The position numbers were made by a program, and so were the translations under genes. From contig QVOM02000053.1 in NCBI GenBank assembly GCA_003586115.2, forward strand, positions 8,578,032 to 8,642,031: a stretch of 64,000 nucleotides of DNA. Direction: 5' to 3'. The notes under the pieces are model-generated. The model had not been told where the DNA came from. It searched no databases and worked only from the letters and a program-made list of their open reading frames with translations. Below, in pieces: positions 32,791 to 44,218 of the stretch. The first letter of the stretch is position 1, and the number at the start of each line of letters is the position of its first letter. Source of the stretch: Salvator merianae. Lineage: Eukaryota > Chordata > Lepidosauria > Squamata > Teiidae.

Positions 32791-35076
32791 GGAAACAAGA
32801 CCTCACACTCACAAGAAAGTAGCTAAGTCTTAGTGGAAAGGGTCATAGACCTCTAAACTGCACACTTCAAAGGTTTCACCTGGCCACCTCTATAGGACAT
32901 CCCTCAGTGGTGCAATGCCTGGTGCCCCTTTACTTTCTGGTGACAGCAAATAACTTTGGACACATAGCAAAACAACTGGTATTTTGGTGCGCTCGTAACA
33001 GGCAACCCCATGTCCACAAAGAGTTGCAGCCTGGCCTTCATGGTCGCTGGGCGTTGTGATGTTCAGGGACCAACTTTAGTTAGGTAAAACCCCTTGAGGG
33101 CATGGAGTGAGACAGTGGAGAGATTTAGCCTATGAAGATGCATCAGCAGAAGCAATCTTTGACATTCTGGCGCACAGCAAAGTCTTGGAGGAGCATCATT
33201 TCCCTGCAGCACAATTATACTCTTGGTGTAATTGTAACTGTAAATTTTATTTTGGTCATGGACATAACATTGATGGTCAGTGACATATAATTACAACAGT
33301 AAAGTCCACAACAGCAGCAGAAATAATAATAATAATGACCTAGATCTGCAGGTCCTTAAATTTGCCAGCAAATGTCTCCCTGTATGGTCTATTTGGACTT
33401 TGCCAGCTACCTCCTTGGAAAATGGCATCAACCCACCAGAGCAGTGGCCTCCGGAGAATGCACTGGTTGTGTGACAATGGCAGCTGGAGTGCTCCTAAGG
33501 GTGAAAACCACACCTGATAGCACTCTAATCCCGGACTGTGGGCAGGTCCAGCCACCACCATGATGAGAGGCAGTGTCAGTGGAGCAGCTCATGTTGTGTG
33601 GAAACCCCAGCGCCATTTTGTCAGGTCCTTGAAAATGACCTACTTCATGGGCCATTTTCTGAGCATGCTCGTACAGTTCCCCTGGCCAGCAGGAGCCTTT
33701 CCCATTCCTGACCCAAGTTGATTGGTTTGGAACACAGAATGGCCTGCATATGGTGTGCCAAAGCACACAGAGTGGATGTGGTGTATGATACCACAGAATA
33801 CCACAGTGGAAGCAATCAAAGTTACCTCAATTTTAAACCAAGTGGAAAATTCAGTCTTTTAGAATACAGGTTCTGTAGCACGGTTATCTCCAGTGACAAA
33901 TACATAGCGTACCCCATTGTTGTTATATTTTAAGTCTGCTAACTGTTATTCCCTTGTGTTTGTTCACCTGATGGTTTGAAACCATAATAAAGAGGTTGGC
34001 CAATCTGAGTCATGGCACCAACATAAAAAATAATAATAATGGTTTGGACTTTCTACTGTGTCTCATTCTGGATTAGATCCAGATTAGGGACCTGTTATTC
34101 GTATGCTAGTGCAGACTATGACAGGCCCCGGGTCCAGTGCAGAAAGGGCCTTTCCTTATAATAATAATGGTAAAAAACAAAAACAGTCTGCAACTGACAG
34201 GATCTGGTGTAGGGATAAATCCTGAGGCCAGGGTGGGCAGAAGTTACAGGGATAAGCTAAGTGGTGATTTGCTGATCTCTAATGGCAAACTAGTTTTTTA
34301 TCCAGGCTTATTGGCCAAGGTTTATGGAAATCAAGGGCTAATGGCAAATTGTAGTACTTCTCCTATGTAAGTTGCCGCCACTGCCTGGGACAAAGACTGA
34401 AATACCTGCAGGACTGTATTCAGCATCCAGATCCAAGTTTACTATTTGTACCTTCCCAAACCTTTTTAATACAGTGCGTAAGAATTATTAAATGAAAAAA
34501 AAAAGTATTTATGAGTCTTACCAGGTACACACATTTCACAGATAGATATGTTGTTTCGGTTCTCTTTCTATACTGCAATAAATATCTTATATTTTGGAAA
34601 TGAAATGTTTCTGCGGCACACTTATGATTTTGTAAGAGGAATTTGCTTCTGATGATCGGCAAAGACTGCAATATGTGATCAAACAGCAATAAGGGTAGCT
34701 AAGCAGTTTGCACCCTAAGGAGAAAGGCTGGTTAAAACTATGGGGGATAGAATAAATGGGAGTTTTAGCAAAGCTATCTGTGTTTCTAGCAGATAAATTA
34801 TGCTTCTCTCTATTTTGCATCTCTTTGGGACTGTACTACATAAATTATGACCAAATATAATTTAGGCTATCAGTGTATATTTCTGAACATCCATCTTGTC
34901 CGTTTTAAGCACAAAATTACCATTTTTTTTTATTTTTTTTTGGCAGAAGTATAAAATTGAGACAATTTTTTTTCATCTGTGCTTTTACATCTGACTACTT
35001 TACAGCGGCTGAAGACTTTGAGAAGACCTCATTACTCTCTGAAGGGCAGTGCTAACAAGATAATTGTATAACTGCA
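32791..35076. other. unique non-coding sequence with short AAT runs
   Basis: AAT/TAA runs at about 33325, 34028 and 34158. Frames up to 112 codons at 33280-33933 overlap on both strands and show no domain. No exon was called. Confidence 0.35.
34045..34153. mobile_element. short palindromic MITE, CCCTTTCTGCACTGG subfamily
   Basis: Left end 'GGACTTTCTACTGTGTCTCA' TTCTGG; right end GGGTCCAGTGCAGAAAGGGC. Inner words GGGACCTG and CAGGCCCC pair. Same layout as 26832-26948 and 45828-45960. Confidence 0.7.
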
Positions 35077-35219
35077 TTAAGAGTTATGTAAATGCGGTGG
35101 GACACTGGACGGCCAGATGCTCTCTACTTGCATAGTCCTGAAGAGACTTTCTCTTTTTAAAACAAGGTATTGGAAAATTCTGAAATACAGCCTCCCATCA
35201 TTCATTGCCTTTGGGCAGG

Positions 35220-35500
35220 TTGACGGAGGCCACGTTTCCACTGATTGTGGGGTGCCTCCATGGGTTAAAGGAGACACGTGCTTCTGTCCTGTCTTCATTT
35301 TTGGTAGCAATGGCCACCTCATGGTGACTGTGCTGGTCCCTTTTCTGGTATAGTCACCAACAGAGGTGCTTCCTTTGCAGGGGTTTCTCCTGCTTTGTAT
35401 GAAGGAGGTGCCATTCTGCACTGGCTCCTTGCTAGATAATGGAGGCAAAGAAGGCCCTATTGGTGGGCTTCCTGAAAGCTTCTGTGGGCTGGGCCACGAG
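35220..35500 (-). repeat. unnamed repeat G, copy 2 (inverted)
   Basis: Reverse complement reads CTGCAAAGGAAGCACC, TTGGTGACTATACCAGAAAA, CAGTCACCATGAGGTGGCC and TTGCTACCAAAAATGAAGAC, matching 32640-32760 block by block. It lies in a 159-codon minus-strand frame (35077-35556), the longest here apart from the microsatellite frames; see findings. Confidence 0.5.
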
Positions 35501-35999
35501 GAATGAATTAGGAGGGTTTGAAAAAGGGAGCACTCTGGAGGGCAGGATTGGGTCACGCATGGCCCTGTTTAAAACTAGTTTAAGTTCACGTGGAATAGCT
35601 CTTATGGCCTAAGGTCGTGGAAAGCAGAACGTCACGGGATATCTCTCTAGTATCTCCCAAGTAGGAGGTCTGGCAAATGACTTGTGTATTATTTCCAAAG
35701 AAACTGCATGTAGCCACAGTCCCTTGGTTAACATTTCTTTTGTCTAGCATGTTGGCAACACCTTACTGGGGCAGGAGGCAAACAAAGTTGGATATTACTA
35801 CCCCATTCCTGCCATGTGTCATGTCAATTTACTTGTCCATATTTAGAAGACAACTTATTTCTCTTGGTTAGTCTCTAAGGTGCTACTAGATCTCCTTGCT
35901 TACTGAACCAGACTAACACAGGTATGTCTTTGAGGTCTGGTTAGTGTGCAGGAAGAAGAGAGTGTTATGGTGCTCTTTTCACTGACACACAACCCTTGC

Positions 36000-36372
36000 C
36001 TTTATTAATACGCTCTGTGTTTTTGGCCTCTGTCAGCACGGTATGAAGAAATCACCTTGATTTCTTTGCCAAGGCCCTGTCCCACTTGAGCTATAACCCT
36101 GCCAACAAGCCTCACGGAGATCAGAAGAGACAGTGGTATGGACAGCTATGTTCCCAGTGGTGGAGTGGATTGTGGGAAGACTCATCCCAGCATCTGCCTT
36201 CAGAAAACATTGGTCCTTGCCAAACTGTATTGCGTCCAAGAAAAAAACATGTCCCCTTCAGGAGGAATGCAGAGATGCTTGTGGGCCTTCTGGTGGAGGG
36301 ATGGAGATCCCAGATAAACAGATCTTATGTCAGGACTTTGATTTCATTCAAGAGGATTCTCTCAATGAAGTA
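36000..36372 (+). other. exon-like segment of uncertain status
   Basis: A pyrimidine-rich tract ending GGCCTCTGTCAG (about 36038) precedes, and TCAATGAAGTAAGCAC (donor-like GTAAGC after 36369) follows, an open frame starting after a stop at 36094. Residues in frame include KKKTCPLQEECRDACGPSGG and IPDKQILCQDFDFIQEDSLN. The frame carries on through the donor to about 36477. The stop at 36094 lies between the acceptor-like site and the frame, so it cannot be a simple internal coding exon. A non-coding or terminal exon, or chance, remains possible. No family recognised. Confidence 0.15.
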
Positions 36373-36479
36373 AGCACATCAAATTTCTGGAAATGTTTAC
36401 TTACTGTAAGCTGCTGTGAACACATCTGTGAGACGAATGTGGTAAAAATGGTTACAACGAAACCCTGTTCATTTCATTA

Positions 36480-37899
36480 AACAGAGCAAAAGAAGTTGAT
36501 CCAGAGAACCATTTCCTGCTGTTACCCACAGACAACAGATCACAGTCTGGAATGATATGCAGCTTAATTGAGAAATTCCTCTTTGTAACGGGAACTGTTG
36601 CTTCAGTAAAACAAAAACCCAACTTCCAGGGTTATCCACCCAGAGGAGGATATGTTTCTGATTTCAAAAGGAAATAAGGAGTGAGTAAAATACTGTTGCA
36701 AATCCTCCAACTTCCAACATCGCCTGTTTAATGTTACTTGTTTCCTCAAGAGCAGGCAACTTGCGGTTGATTGATAGCTTGAGGAGGAGAGGGGACCGCG
36801 GTCAGGGTCAGCTGCAGCTTCATTTTGTAAACATGTTGAAGCAGTATTTTGGATGAAAATCTCTCTTCTTATTTGGGGGCTGCCGTTGCAACTCCGTTGA
36901 TTCCTACTTCCTTAAGGAAGCTGCCAGTCACCTGAAGTTACCAGCCCTTGAGGTAACATGTGACTCTAATCAGGTACCATTCTTTTTTCTGGTTCCTCAC
37001 ATATCACTGATGCCGACACTGGCAGTAGTAACAATAACATCCTGCTGTTCAGAGATACTGCCCACTGCCCAAAAAAGTTACATGACCAAAACGTAACAAT
37101 AAAATGCCGTAGCACAAAAAACATGCGAGAAATTCTATAATTTCATCACACTGCAGAACAAAACATTAAGTGTACGTGAAATGCATGTTGTTGCTTGAAG
37201 ACAATGTTAGTTCACAGTTTAAAGAATGCCCAAGATACCTTGAAATAACAAGTCAAACACTGACAGTAGTAGATACTGCTACAGGAGTTCCTTGATATAT
37301 TCTAGGAAAGAACCTGTAGCCTCTAGGCTACAAGGTATTCCCCCACCCCCCAAACTATAAGAATAAGAATAAGCTGCATTTAAAAAAAAAACCCTCCTGT
37401 GGCAATGCAATGTGAATTCACCTGTAAAAATGCAGAGGAAGGTGGAGGATTGGAAAACATGTACTCTGGGATACCATCTTTATTTCAAACTAGAGCATAA
37501 TGGGAACTGAAATACATGCTGAGTTTTTATGGAATGCATAAAGGGATGCTGGTATTCGAGAAAACAAGGGGATGAAATACAGATAAACTAAAGGACTCAA
37601 ATGTGAACTTAAGGGAGGGGTTTCCCTCCCCTTTAAGACAGATCTGTAGATAATTATCTACAATATAAATCTTGTATTTTTTTTAAAAAAAACGTCCTAA
37701 TGAAGCCGCATACAAAACCCATGAGAATTTGTAATACATTTTTTAACACCATGTTGAACAGTGATGACTGGTAAAAAGACAGTGGGACAGTGATGCATCT
37801 ACATAAAGTAAAAAAGAAGTGGTTTGAAGGTGGTAGCTACCACATGCTATTGTTTCCATCCCATTCTCATCTATATTAAAGTCCAGAAAATGCACTTCC
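36480..37899. other. unique non-coding sequence
   Basis: Repeat-poor at 36480-37000, with no exon or RNA recognised. Confidence 0.4.
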
Positions 37900-38005
37900 T
37901 AAGTGTACTGTCTGGCCTTTAATGTGGATTAGAAATAGAATAGGAACATAAGCTGCTACATGGTACCACCTTGAAGCCACTTATGGGTTGCTTTTTTAAG
38001 GCACG
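37900..38005 (-). mobile_element. repeat family F, inverted copy
   Basis: AAGTGTACTGTCTGGCCTTT, AATGTGGATTAGAAATAG, GGTACCACCTTGAAGCC, then GGGTTGCTTTTTTAAGG. Same order as the inverted copy at 30386. Confidence 0.55.
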
Positions 38006-38104
38006 CGGAGACAGCCTTATATAAGCCCCTTTCATTGCACACAACCAACAGGATTTGATATGAATCTATGCAATGAAACATATGCTGTCTCCATCCTCCT
38101 GCAC

Positions 38105-38280
38105 CACTGATTTGCCAATTTTTTTAAAAAAATACTTTATTGAATTTAGCCAGAAACATCTCTCAATATATACAATTTCCATATTTCCATCTTTACCTCA
38201 AAATAATAATTACCCCCCTCGCATCCCCTCCCCCCTCCCCCAGGGAATCCATCTCCATCTCTACATTTTACAGCTGGAAC
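38105..38280 (-). repeat. possible retroelement 3' end (antisense)
   Basis: 'AAAAAAATACTTTATTGAAT' reads on the minus strand as ATTCAATAAAGTATTTTTTT, a polyadenylation-signal-like end with an A/T tail, followed upstream by a C-rich stretch. A LINE-1 tail is possible; no coding match was seen. Confidence 0.3.
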
Positions 38281-38916
38281 ACTGCCCGTAGCATTTACTC
38301 CACTGGTTTGCCAAGTGATGCTGACACTGGATATGCATTTTTGAATCAGTTTGAGATCTATGGCAGTATATAATAAGTGCTGGACTGACTTTTATCTTTT
38401 TGTCCTAAATATGTGACCTCCTGTCTACAGCTTTTCACCTCAATCCTATACATATTTATTTAGAAATAAGTCCTGTGAGATCACTAGGCCTTACCTCCAA
38501 GTGTGAAGATATAGGATTATAGCATTAAGACTATGCTATTGTTGTGAAGATATGGACACACTTATATATCGTTGTATTAACTGCAGAATAGATTTTTCTT
38601 TTTTTTTTTTAAAAAAAATCATAGTTTCCTAGTTGTTTTGCATCTTTTGTCCCCAAAAGCACAACTGTGCAGTAGTAAACCTTATTCCCTGGGGGTTAGA
38701 ATAAGGATTCTTTATTTCTCAATAATGCTTTTAATAGATTGAACTCTTCTAGATAAGGCACCCAACATGGGTGTCTCCTGAGGAGAAGAACAAGATGGTG
38801 CCTGCTTCAGTCCACATACGAGTTGACTGGAATAGCATGTAACCTCTATGTTGGAGTAAGACCAGTGTCTGATGGCTCTGATGTTTCTGAGGATAGTTGA
38901 TGCTAAAACCTTATAT

Positions 38917-38920
<4 letters not shown>

Positions 38921-38962
<42 letters not shown>

Positions 38963-39010
38963 TATATATATACACTATATATATACACTATATATATACA
39001 CTATATATAT
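38921..39010. repeat. (TA)n plus 13-bp minisatellite
   Basis: About 19 TA units pass into four copies of the 13-mer ACTATATATATAC (38961 onwards), ending exactly at the flank of a hAT-type MITE. Confidence 0.95.
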
Positions 39011-39018
39011 ACACTAAG

Positions 39019-39211
39019 CAGCGATGGCTCGTCACTTTAAGTGTGGATGTTCGCATGTCACTGGTAGGGGAGATTGCTGGTCATGGGGTCTGAATTTTTC
39101 CATGGCAGACCGCTGCAAGACCTGCTGAAGGAGGGGTATATTTTTGCAGCCAGCAATCTCCCCTTCTAGCGATGTGCGAACACCTGCACTTAAAGTGACG
39201 ACCCGTCACTG
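39019..39211. mobile_element. 193-bp hAT-type MITE with 8-bp target duplication
   Basis: Left end CAGCGATGGCTCGTCACTTT; right end is the inverse of CAGTGACGGGTCGTCACTTT. The arms match for about 65 bases and end at GGGGAGATTGCTGG. Flanks are ACACTAAG (39011-39018) and ATACTAAG (39212-39219), an 8-bp duplication with one change. CAG-start ends and 8-bp duplications are the hAT hallmark. Confidence 0.85.
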
Positions 39212-39218
39212 ATACTAA

Positions 39219-39433
39219 GGGCCTTTCTGCATTTCCCTTTGGACTGATCTAGACTATGGACCTCCCTTCTGGATCATAGTCTGGTCCAAGGGAGATCCGC
39301 CCTTCCCCTGCTGGTATGCTCTGTTCGCATAGGATGAAGCATAATCCAGATCAAGTGCCCAGTTATGTCAGCAGCAGCTTGGTCTATCATTGGTGGGGTT
39401 GCCTGTTTTGGGTAAGTGCAGAAATGGCCTCAG
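39219..39433. mobile_element. MITE, GGGCCTTTCTGCAC family (215 bp)
   Basis: Starts GGGCCTTTCTGCATTTCCC at the very end of the previous element's duplication; ends GGGTAAGTGCAGAAATGGCC. Inside, CTAGACTATGGACCTCCCTT and GGATCATAGTCTGGTCCAAG pair. Confidence 0.8.
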
Positions 39434-39577
39434 TTTAAATGTATTTTACATTGTATATTGATATATGGTTATTGTATTTTGGTTTTGTATCCTGTTTAGT
39501 AATTGCTTGTAAACTGCCTTCAACAGTATGCAAATGAACAAACAATAGAAATAACAGACAGACAGATCTCCTGTCTA

Positions 39578-40031
39578 AGGGCCTTTCTACATGGACTCTT
39601 AATACAGATTAAGAGTCTGTGTAGTACACATCTAGGTCTCATAGGTCTGCACGTTAATCCAGATCTATGATGCATTCCCCCCCGGCTAGTCCACTGTGTC
39701 TGCATTTGACAGGGTGTGATCCAAATTAGGAGTTTTTAATCATTTTGTTGGGTGTACCAGTAGCCCAGCATGGCTCTGATTCGGAACACGAGAGGCGTGC
39801 AGGAAACCTGCTTCCCCTGCTTGGGGCTATCGGTGGGTGCCTTCAGCATGCTACCGAAAAGCATGCACCAGAGGCCTTAAGGCTAAGAACTTTTGCTCCT
39901 ATCTCTCGGGGGCATGGGAGCATGGCCGTGAATCTTGCGCAGGCTTCACAGCCACAGTGTGAGTTGATCCAACTGAGCAATTCTGCATCCACGGATCCCA
40001 ACGGGGTGCAGGTAAGTGCAGAAAGGGCCTG
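39578..40031. mobile_element. MITE, GGGCCTTTCTGCAC family (454 bp)
   Basis: Left end TAAGGGCCTTTCTACATGG; right end GCAGGTAAGTGCAGAAAGGG CCTGA. The interior holds GCATGCTACCGAAAAGCATG (short hairpin). Frames at 39745 and 39843 on opposite strands are not genes. Confidence 0.8.
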
Positions 40032-40539
40032 ATAATTCTTTTCACGCTCGTGCATTGCTTTTATGTGGGGAAACAACTGTTGCAGAAGTGTACCCTCCCA
40101 GGTTAAAATTCTTTGGAAGGAGTCTACAAACGCTCAGAGGAAGAACATTCAGGAATGTGCTGTGCAGAAGAATGGATTTTAAAACCCTCTCCTTTCAGAA
40201 ATGAATCATAGAAAAATGATCAGGAGTAAGTCCTGGAATTTGGCACTCAACGTGCTTTACCGTCGTAAGAAAGTATTATTAGAGGTTGGTGGGGTTTCTA
40301 GAGTTGATTTTTCTTTTGGTAGCTGGGTCCCGCTTGAAATATTAAGCCCTTAAACATGATTTTCCAAGCTGCTCCCTCCTATTTTCCTCCATGTTTATCC
40401 TCTACATGGAACAATGACCCCTTGCAAGGCTTTGCTTTCTTTACGTTCCTAAGGGTTATTTCCTTGCCTTGATTCCTCCCCTGATTATCTTGAAGCCTGT
40501 CAAACTGGGACGCTCTCTTCTCCTTTGCTCTTTCTTCCT
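40032..40539. other. unique non-coding sequence
   Basis: No repeat or exon recognised. Confidence 0.4.
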
Positions 40540-40960
40540 AATAGACAAGAAACAGCCCAGTCAATAATATTTTACTTGTCTTCCCACTGTGTGTCTCTTC
40601 CTCCGATCAGTTTACGCCGGCTTGACTGCAGAAAGTCAGGAGGGAGGTTAAGATCCGAAAGTTCAGCCAAATGTTATCAGCCACGGAGATGTTGCTAGGG
40701 AAAGGCCTCACAAACCCTCCATGCCCGAAGCCAATAATAGCTGCATATAACTGATAGCATCAACAGCTGTCAAAGATCTAGGCATTTGTGCTTCATCTGT
40801 AAATCCAAACACCTGTATTCAGTCAAGCTTTGATTGTTATCCCCTCTTCTCCTGTCATTCTGATTCGTTCCTTGAAAGTTCTGCCAAGGATATCCTTAAG
40901 CTGCTAGCTGATTTATAAAGTGAAAGCTCCTTATGGAGGCTATGCGTGGTTTTGGGGGCG
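40540..40960. promoter_or_regulatory. candidate conserved non-coding element
   Basis: Repeat-free block with retained CpGs (GTTTACGCCGGCTTG, GATCCGAAAG, GCCCGAAGCC), GATA/TTATC words (TGTTATCAGCC, ATTGTTATCCCC) and a TGATTTATAAAG motif. No coding frame. Function is inference from composition. Confidence 0.3.
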
Positions 40961-42147
40961 GGTAGGCAGGAATTGACAGAGGCCTTCATTCATAGGGTGA
41001 CAAATCCCGATGAGTCTCCTATTGACAACTTCCTTTTGCATTATGTTTCAGAGCCTATAAGTTTTTTTTTTTAAAAAAATGTTCAGATCTTTAGAAGCAA
41101 GAGTTAAAAGTACTTTGAGAGCTTCCAACATGTGTCACTTTAAAGTGCATTATGTACTTGTTTTAAGATTTTCTGGGGGGAGCGGATGGGTGATGAATTA
41201 GATCAAAGTAACTAATAAACATTCTGCTTGAAAGCTTTTCAGAACACAGTATATATATGCTTGAGATATTTAAAGATAGAGTTTCAAGGATCAAACTGTA
41301 AAATAAACCAACGTATCTTCAATGGACAGATGAGGCTTACTTGTCCAACTGTAAGAAGTTAATATGAAGATCAAAAAGGAGAGTTTTTCCTGTCTTTTAT
41401 TACTTTTTTGTAGGAAATCTATGCTAAAGAATGAAGAGACAATGCTCATATTTTATAAAGCTTTTTAAAAAAAAGTTGAGGGAGTCAATTGAGGGGTCGC
41501 TCCGTGCATAAAATATAAGGATTTATATTAGGAAAAAATGGACAAAAAATTGAGTACAAGAGCTTTTTTGGGGGAAGATGTTTGGTTAATGGATTAGAAT
41601 GAACAATACTCATTACCATGATGATTTGTTTATATTCTGTTAATATGTTAGAGAAACTATTAGGAAACCATATTATGAGCATGAGGTTTTTCTTCTTTTC
41701 TCATTCACTGGCTTTCTAATGAAAAACTGTACTTGGGAGTTATTTAAGATTTTGGGTTTAGATATTTCAAGGATGCTGTTATTTAATCTAGTTAAGATAA
41801 ATATGACCTTGGGGTATAGTATAGGACAGGGAAAAAATGGAAGATGATGAAGAAAAATATCACTGTGCACCCAGGTAAGTGTGAATGTACCTTACTGGGA
41901 GGTGCTCCAAAGTTAGTTGTGATTGGGAGTGGCTGTAGCCCGCTCCTGATTGGACGGACCTCTACAAAGTGTGAAACCACTTAGCTAGAAAGTGTGCTTG
42001 ACACTTGCTAGCAACAAGTGCAAATTGGTCCTTAGACAGCATCCAGTTGGCTGGCAAAAATGCTACCTGAGGGTTGGAGTCTTTGATATGCCCTAGAGGT
42101 GGGATGTGCCATTTACACAGCTAGCATCTTCCAGACTCTAAACCTTT
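40961..42147. other. unique non-coding sequence
   Basis: AT-rich. A possible MITE-type right end, AACAAGTGCAAATTGGTCC TTAG, lies near 42014 with no clear partner. Minus frames at 41485-41980 lack domains. Confidence 0.35.
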
Positions 42148-42270
42148 GAAGTTGCAGAGCAGTTCTGCAGCTTCAAAATTTCTGCCCTGTGCAGTTTAGC
42201 ACTAGACCAGAAATGGCCCCAGCTGGCCATTTTTGTTCTGGTACTGAATTGCACCAGGTAGAAATTTCCC
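42148..42270. repeat. two adjacent foldbacks
   Basis: GAAGTTGCAGA/TCTGCAGCTTC (42148-42174) is followed by a long hairpin with about 44-base arms: AAATTTCTGCCCTGTGCAGT ... CAGAAATGGCC against the inverse GGCCATTTTTGTTCTG ... CAGGTAGAAATTTC, around a 6-base loop near 42222. Likely a decayed palindromic MITE. Confidence 0.65.
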
Positions 42271-43370
42271 AAGTAGGGCACCTCTACCTCTCTACAGAGC
42301 AGGGACAGAGGTGAATGAGGGTGAAATCCATCCTCATGACTGGAGAAGTCAACCATTTTTGACTAGGCACAAAAAATGGCTTACTAGAAACTGGAGTGGT
42401 GAGGTGCTTCTTTCATCCTCAGTTGCTCTACAAGGAGAGAGAGGGGATGTTGAGGGGCAACCATTTGCTATGAGAGTGAAATAATCAGCCTTGTTGGTAT
42501 GTCAACTGTTGGGGTAGGTGGAATGTTCTAGGTGCTGATTGGGAGTAGCGCATAGAAACACACCAACTCATTCCTAGGTTAGGTGGAAGACACTCTAGGT
42601 ACCTGTATGGATCTCTTAATGTAGAGTAAAGGTACATTGATATCTAGGAGGGGAGGATTCAAAGAGGTTACAGGTAGAGAGTTGATCCAATAAATTGCTT
42701 TGTTTCCCCTAATTCATCATTTCATAGTATTCATCTCTTTAGATTAACAATTTTTTTAAAGGTTGAATAGGTCTGAATTTTGCAAAATCCAAGCAGTCGG
42801 GAGTTTAGGATTTTTAGACTTTGGTGTCTGACTGCTGTTTTGGGTTCATTTGCAATGGAGTGTTGCTCTTTTTATTCTTTCTAATCTTTTTAAAGATTTC
42901 TGTTAACCTGTTTTAAGACCTTGGCTTGAGGCTGGTATTATGAACAAATGAAATAATAATCAGAAGAAATAATATGGTGCAGTCAGAGAGTGCTGGGGTC
43001 ATTTAGACCTGTTTTCTATTTGGTTCTTCAGTGAAACCTGCCTGCTAGGGATAAAAAGCCTTCTGAGTTAAGTTGAATTACTGTAACTCACTTTGCCTTC
43101 ATAAGGGGCTATATTCTCTTATTTGGCTTTTGGCAGTTCTTCAGGGCAGAAAGTACTTTGTAACTGATTCATTTTGCACTTGTCTTGTTCAGTGGCCATG
43201 TCATGCAAGAGTGAATCAGATATACTTGCTCAATAGCAGAGTAGGAAATAACACTGTAAACACAGTTGTGAGAGATTTCCAGGGCCATTTCTTTTGTCAT
43301 ATTTGTTGTTGGGTTCCATTGAGTTGCTGCTAACTTCTGGGCATCTGAAACATATAAAGTGAAGGTGCAT
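42271..43370. other. unique sequence with a LINE-tail-like patch
   Basis: 'TTTAAGACCTTGGCTTGAGG' CTGG ... AATGAAATAATAATC near 42913-42960 resembles a sense LINE 3' tail. Nothing else was seen. Confidence 0.35.
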
Positions 43371-43775
43371 GATGCACCTCAGGGGGCAGATGATTCCATA
43401 GTCTGGAAGCCATCACTGAGAAGGTCCTATCCCAGGTGCCCACCCCTTTTGCTATGGGGGAATGGTGGTACAATCAGAAGGGCATCCCCTACAGATCTTA
43501 AGGCATGGGCAGATTGATATGGAAGAGGGTGTTTCTTTAGATATTTGGGACGTAAGTCATTTAGGGCCTTATAAGTTAACACCTTGAATTGGGCTCGGTA
43601 GTGAATTGGCAGCCAGTGCAGCTCTTTTAAGACCAGCGTGATGTGCATCTGGCCAGCTGTCCTGCACCAGCAGCAGCTTCCGAACCATCTTCAAGGGCAG
43701 CCCCATGTAGAGCGCATTACAATAGTCCAGTCTGGAAGTTATCAGAGCATGGATAACATGGCTTAAAACCATTAT
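43371..43775 (-). pseudogene. L2/CR1-clade LINE, RT C-terminal region
   Basis: Minus-strand frames give [32 protein letters not shown], then [36 protein letters not shown] and, past an indel, the RAFSVAAPRLWNxLPPE equivalent (nucleotides 43440 to 43371). '[14 protein letters not shown]' and 'LHWLPVxxRxxFKxLxLxYKALxG' are diagnostic of L2/CR1-type reverse transcriptases. The NAAARLL block between the two halves is deleted, forcing a frame change. 5'-truncated and dead. Confidence 0.92.
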
Positions 43776-44218
43776 GCTTTCCAAAGTAATGGTATAAAAG
43801 TTAACTGTCAACTATGGAAAGTCAGCTGTTAGGCAAAACTCTTCAAAGATCACTTTCCCTAATAAGATTTTGGAAAATATTTTGTTTGCAGGACTCAACC
43901 AACCACACTGTGGGAGAAATAATTGTATCACAGTGTTTATAAATGTTTGAAAAAGTTGTTTTTTTTGGAATACAACTCCCATAATCATAATGGGTCTTCT
44001 TCGTGGATAATCACTATGGGAGTGGTAGTCTAAAAACAGCCCCCCTCCCCCCCCGATTTCTATAGTTTACTGTTGAATTCCTTGCCTTGGAAATGTATCA
44101 ACTATCTTGAGTTTTGCCATATGCTAAAAATGCATACCTTTCCATTCTGGCCTCAAGGCCTCACTGTGATTTTCATCAACAAGAGTGGTGTTTTACTTTG
44201 CAGCCCTTTTTAGGCATA

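Noticed and set aside
35077..35556. 159-codon minus frame as a gene
   Set aside because: Lies within a repeat with an inverted copy at 32515; no domain or splice support. Kept as a finding, not a gene.
38961..39010. CRISPR-like array
   Set aside because: A 13-bp AT minisatellite without unique spacers, in vertebrate DNA.
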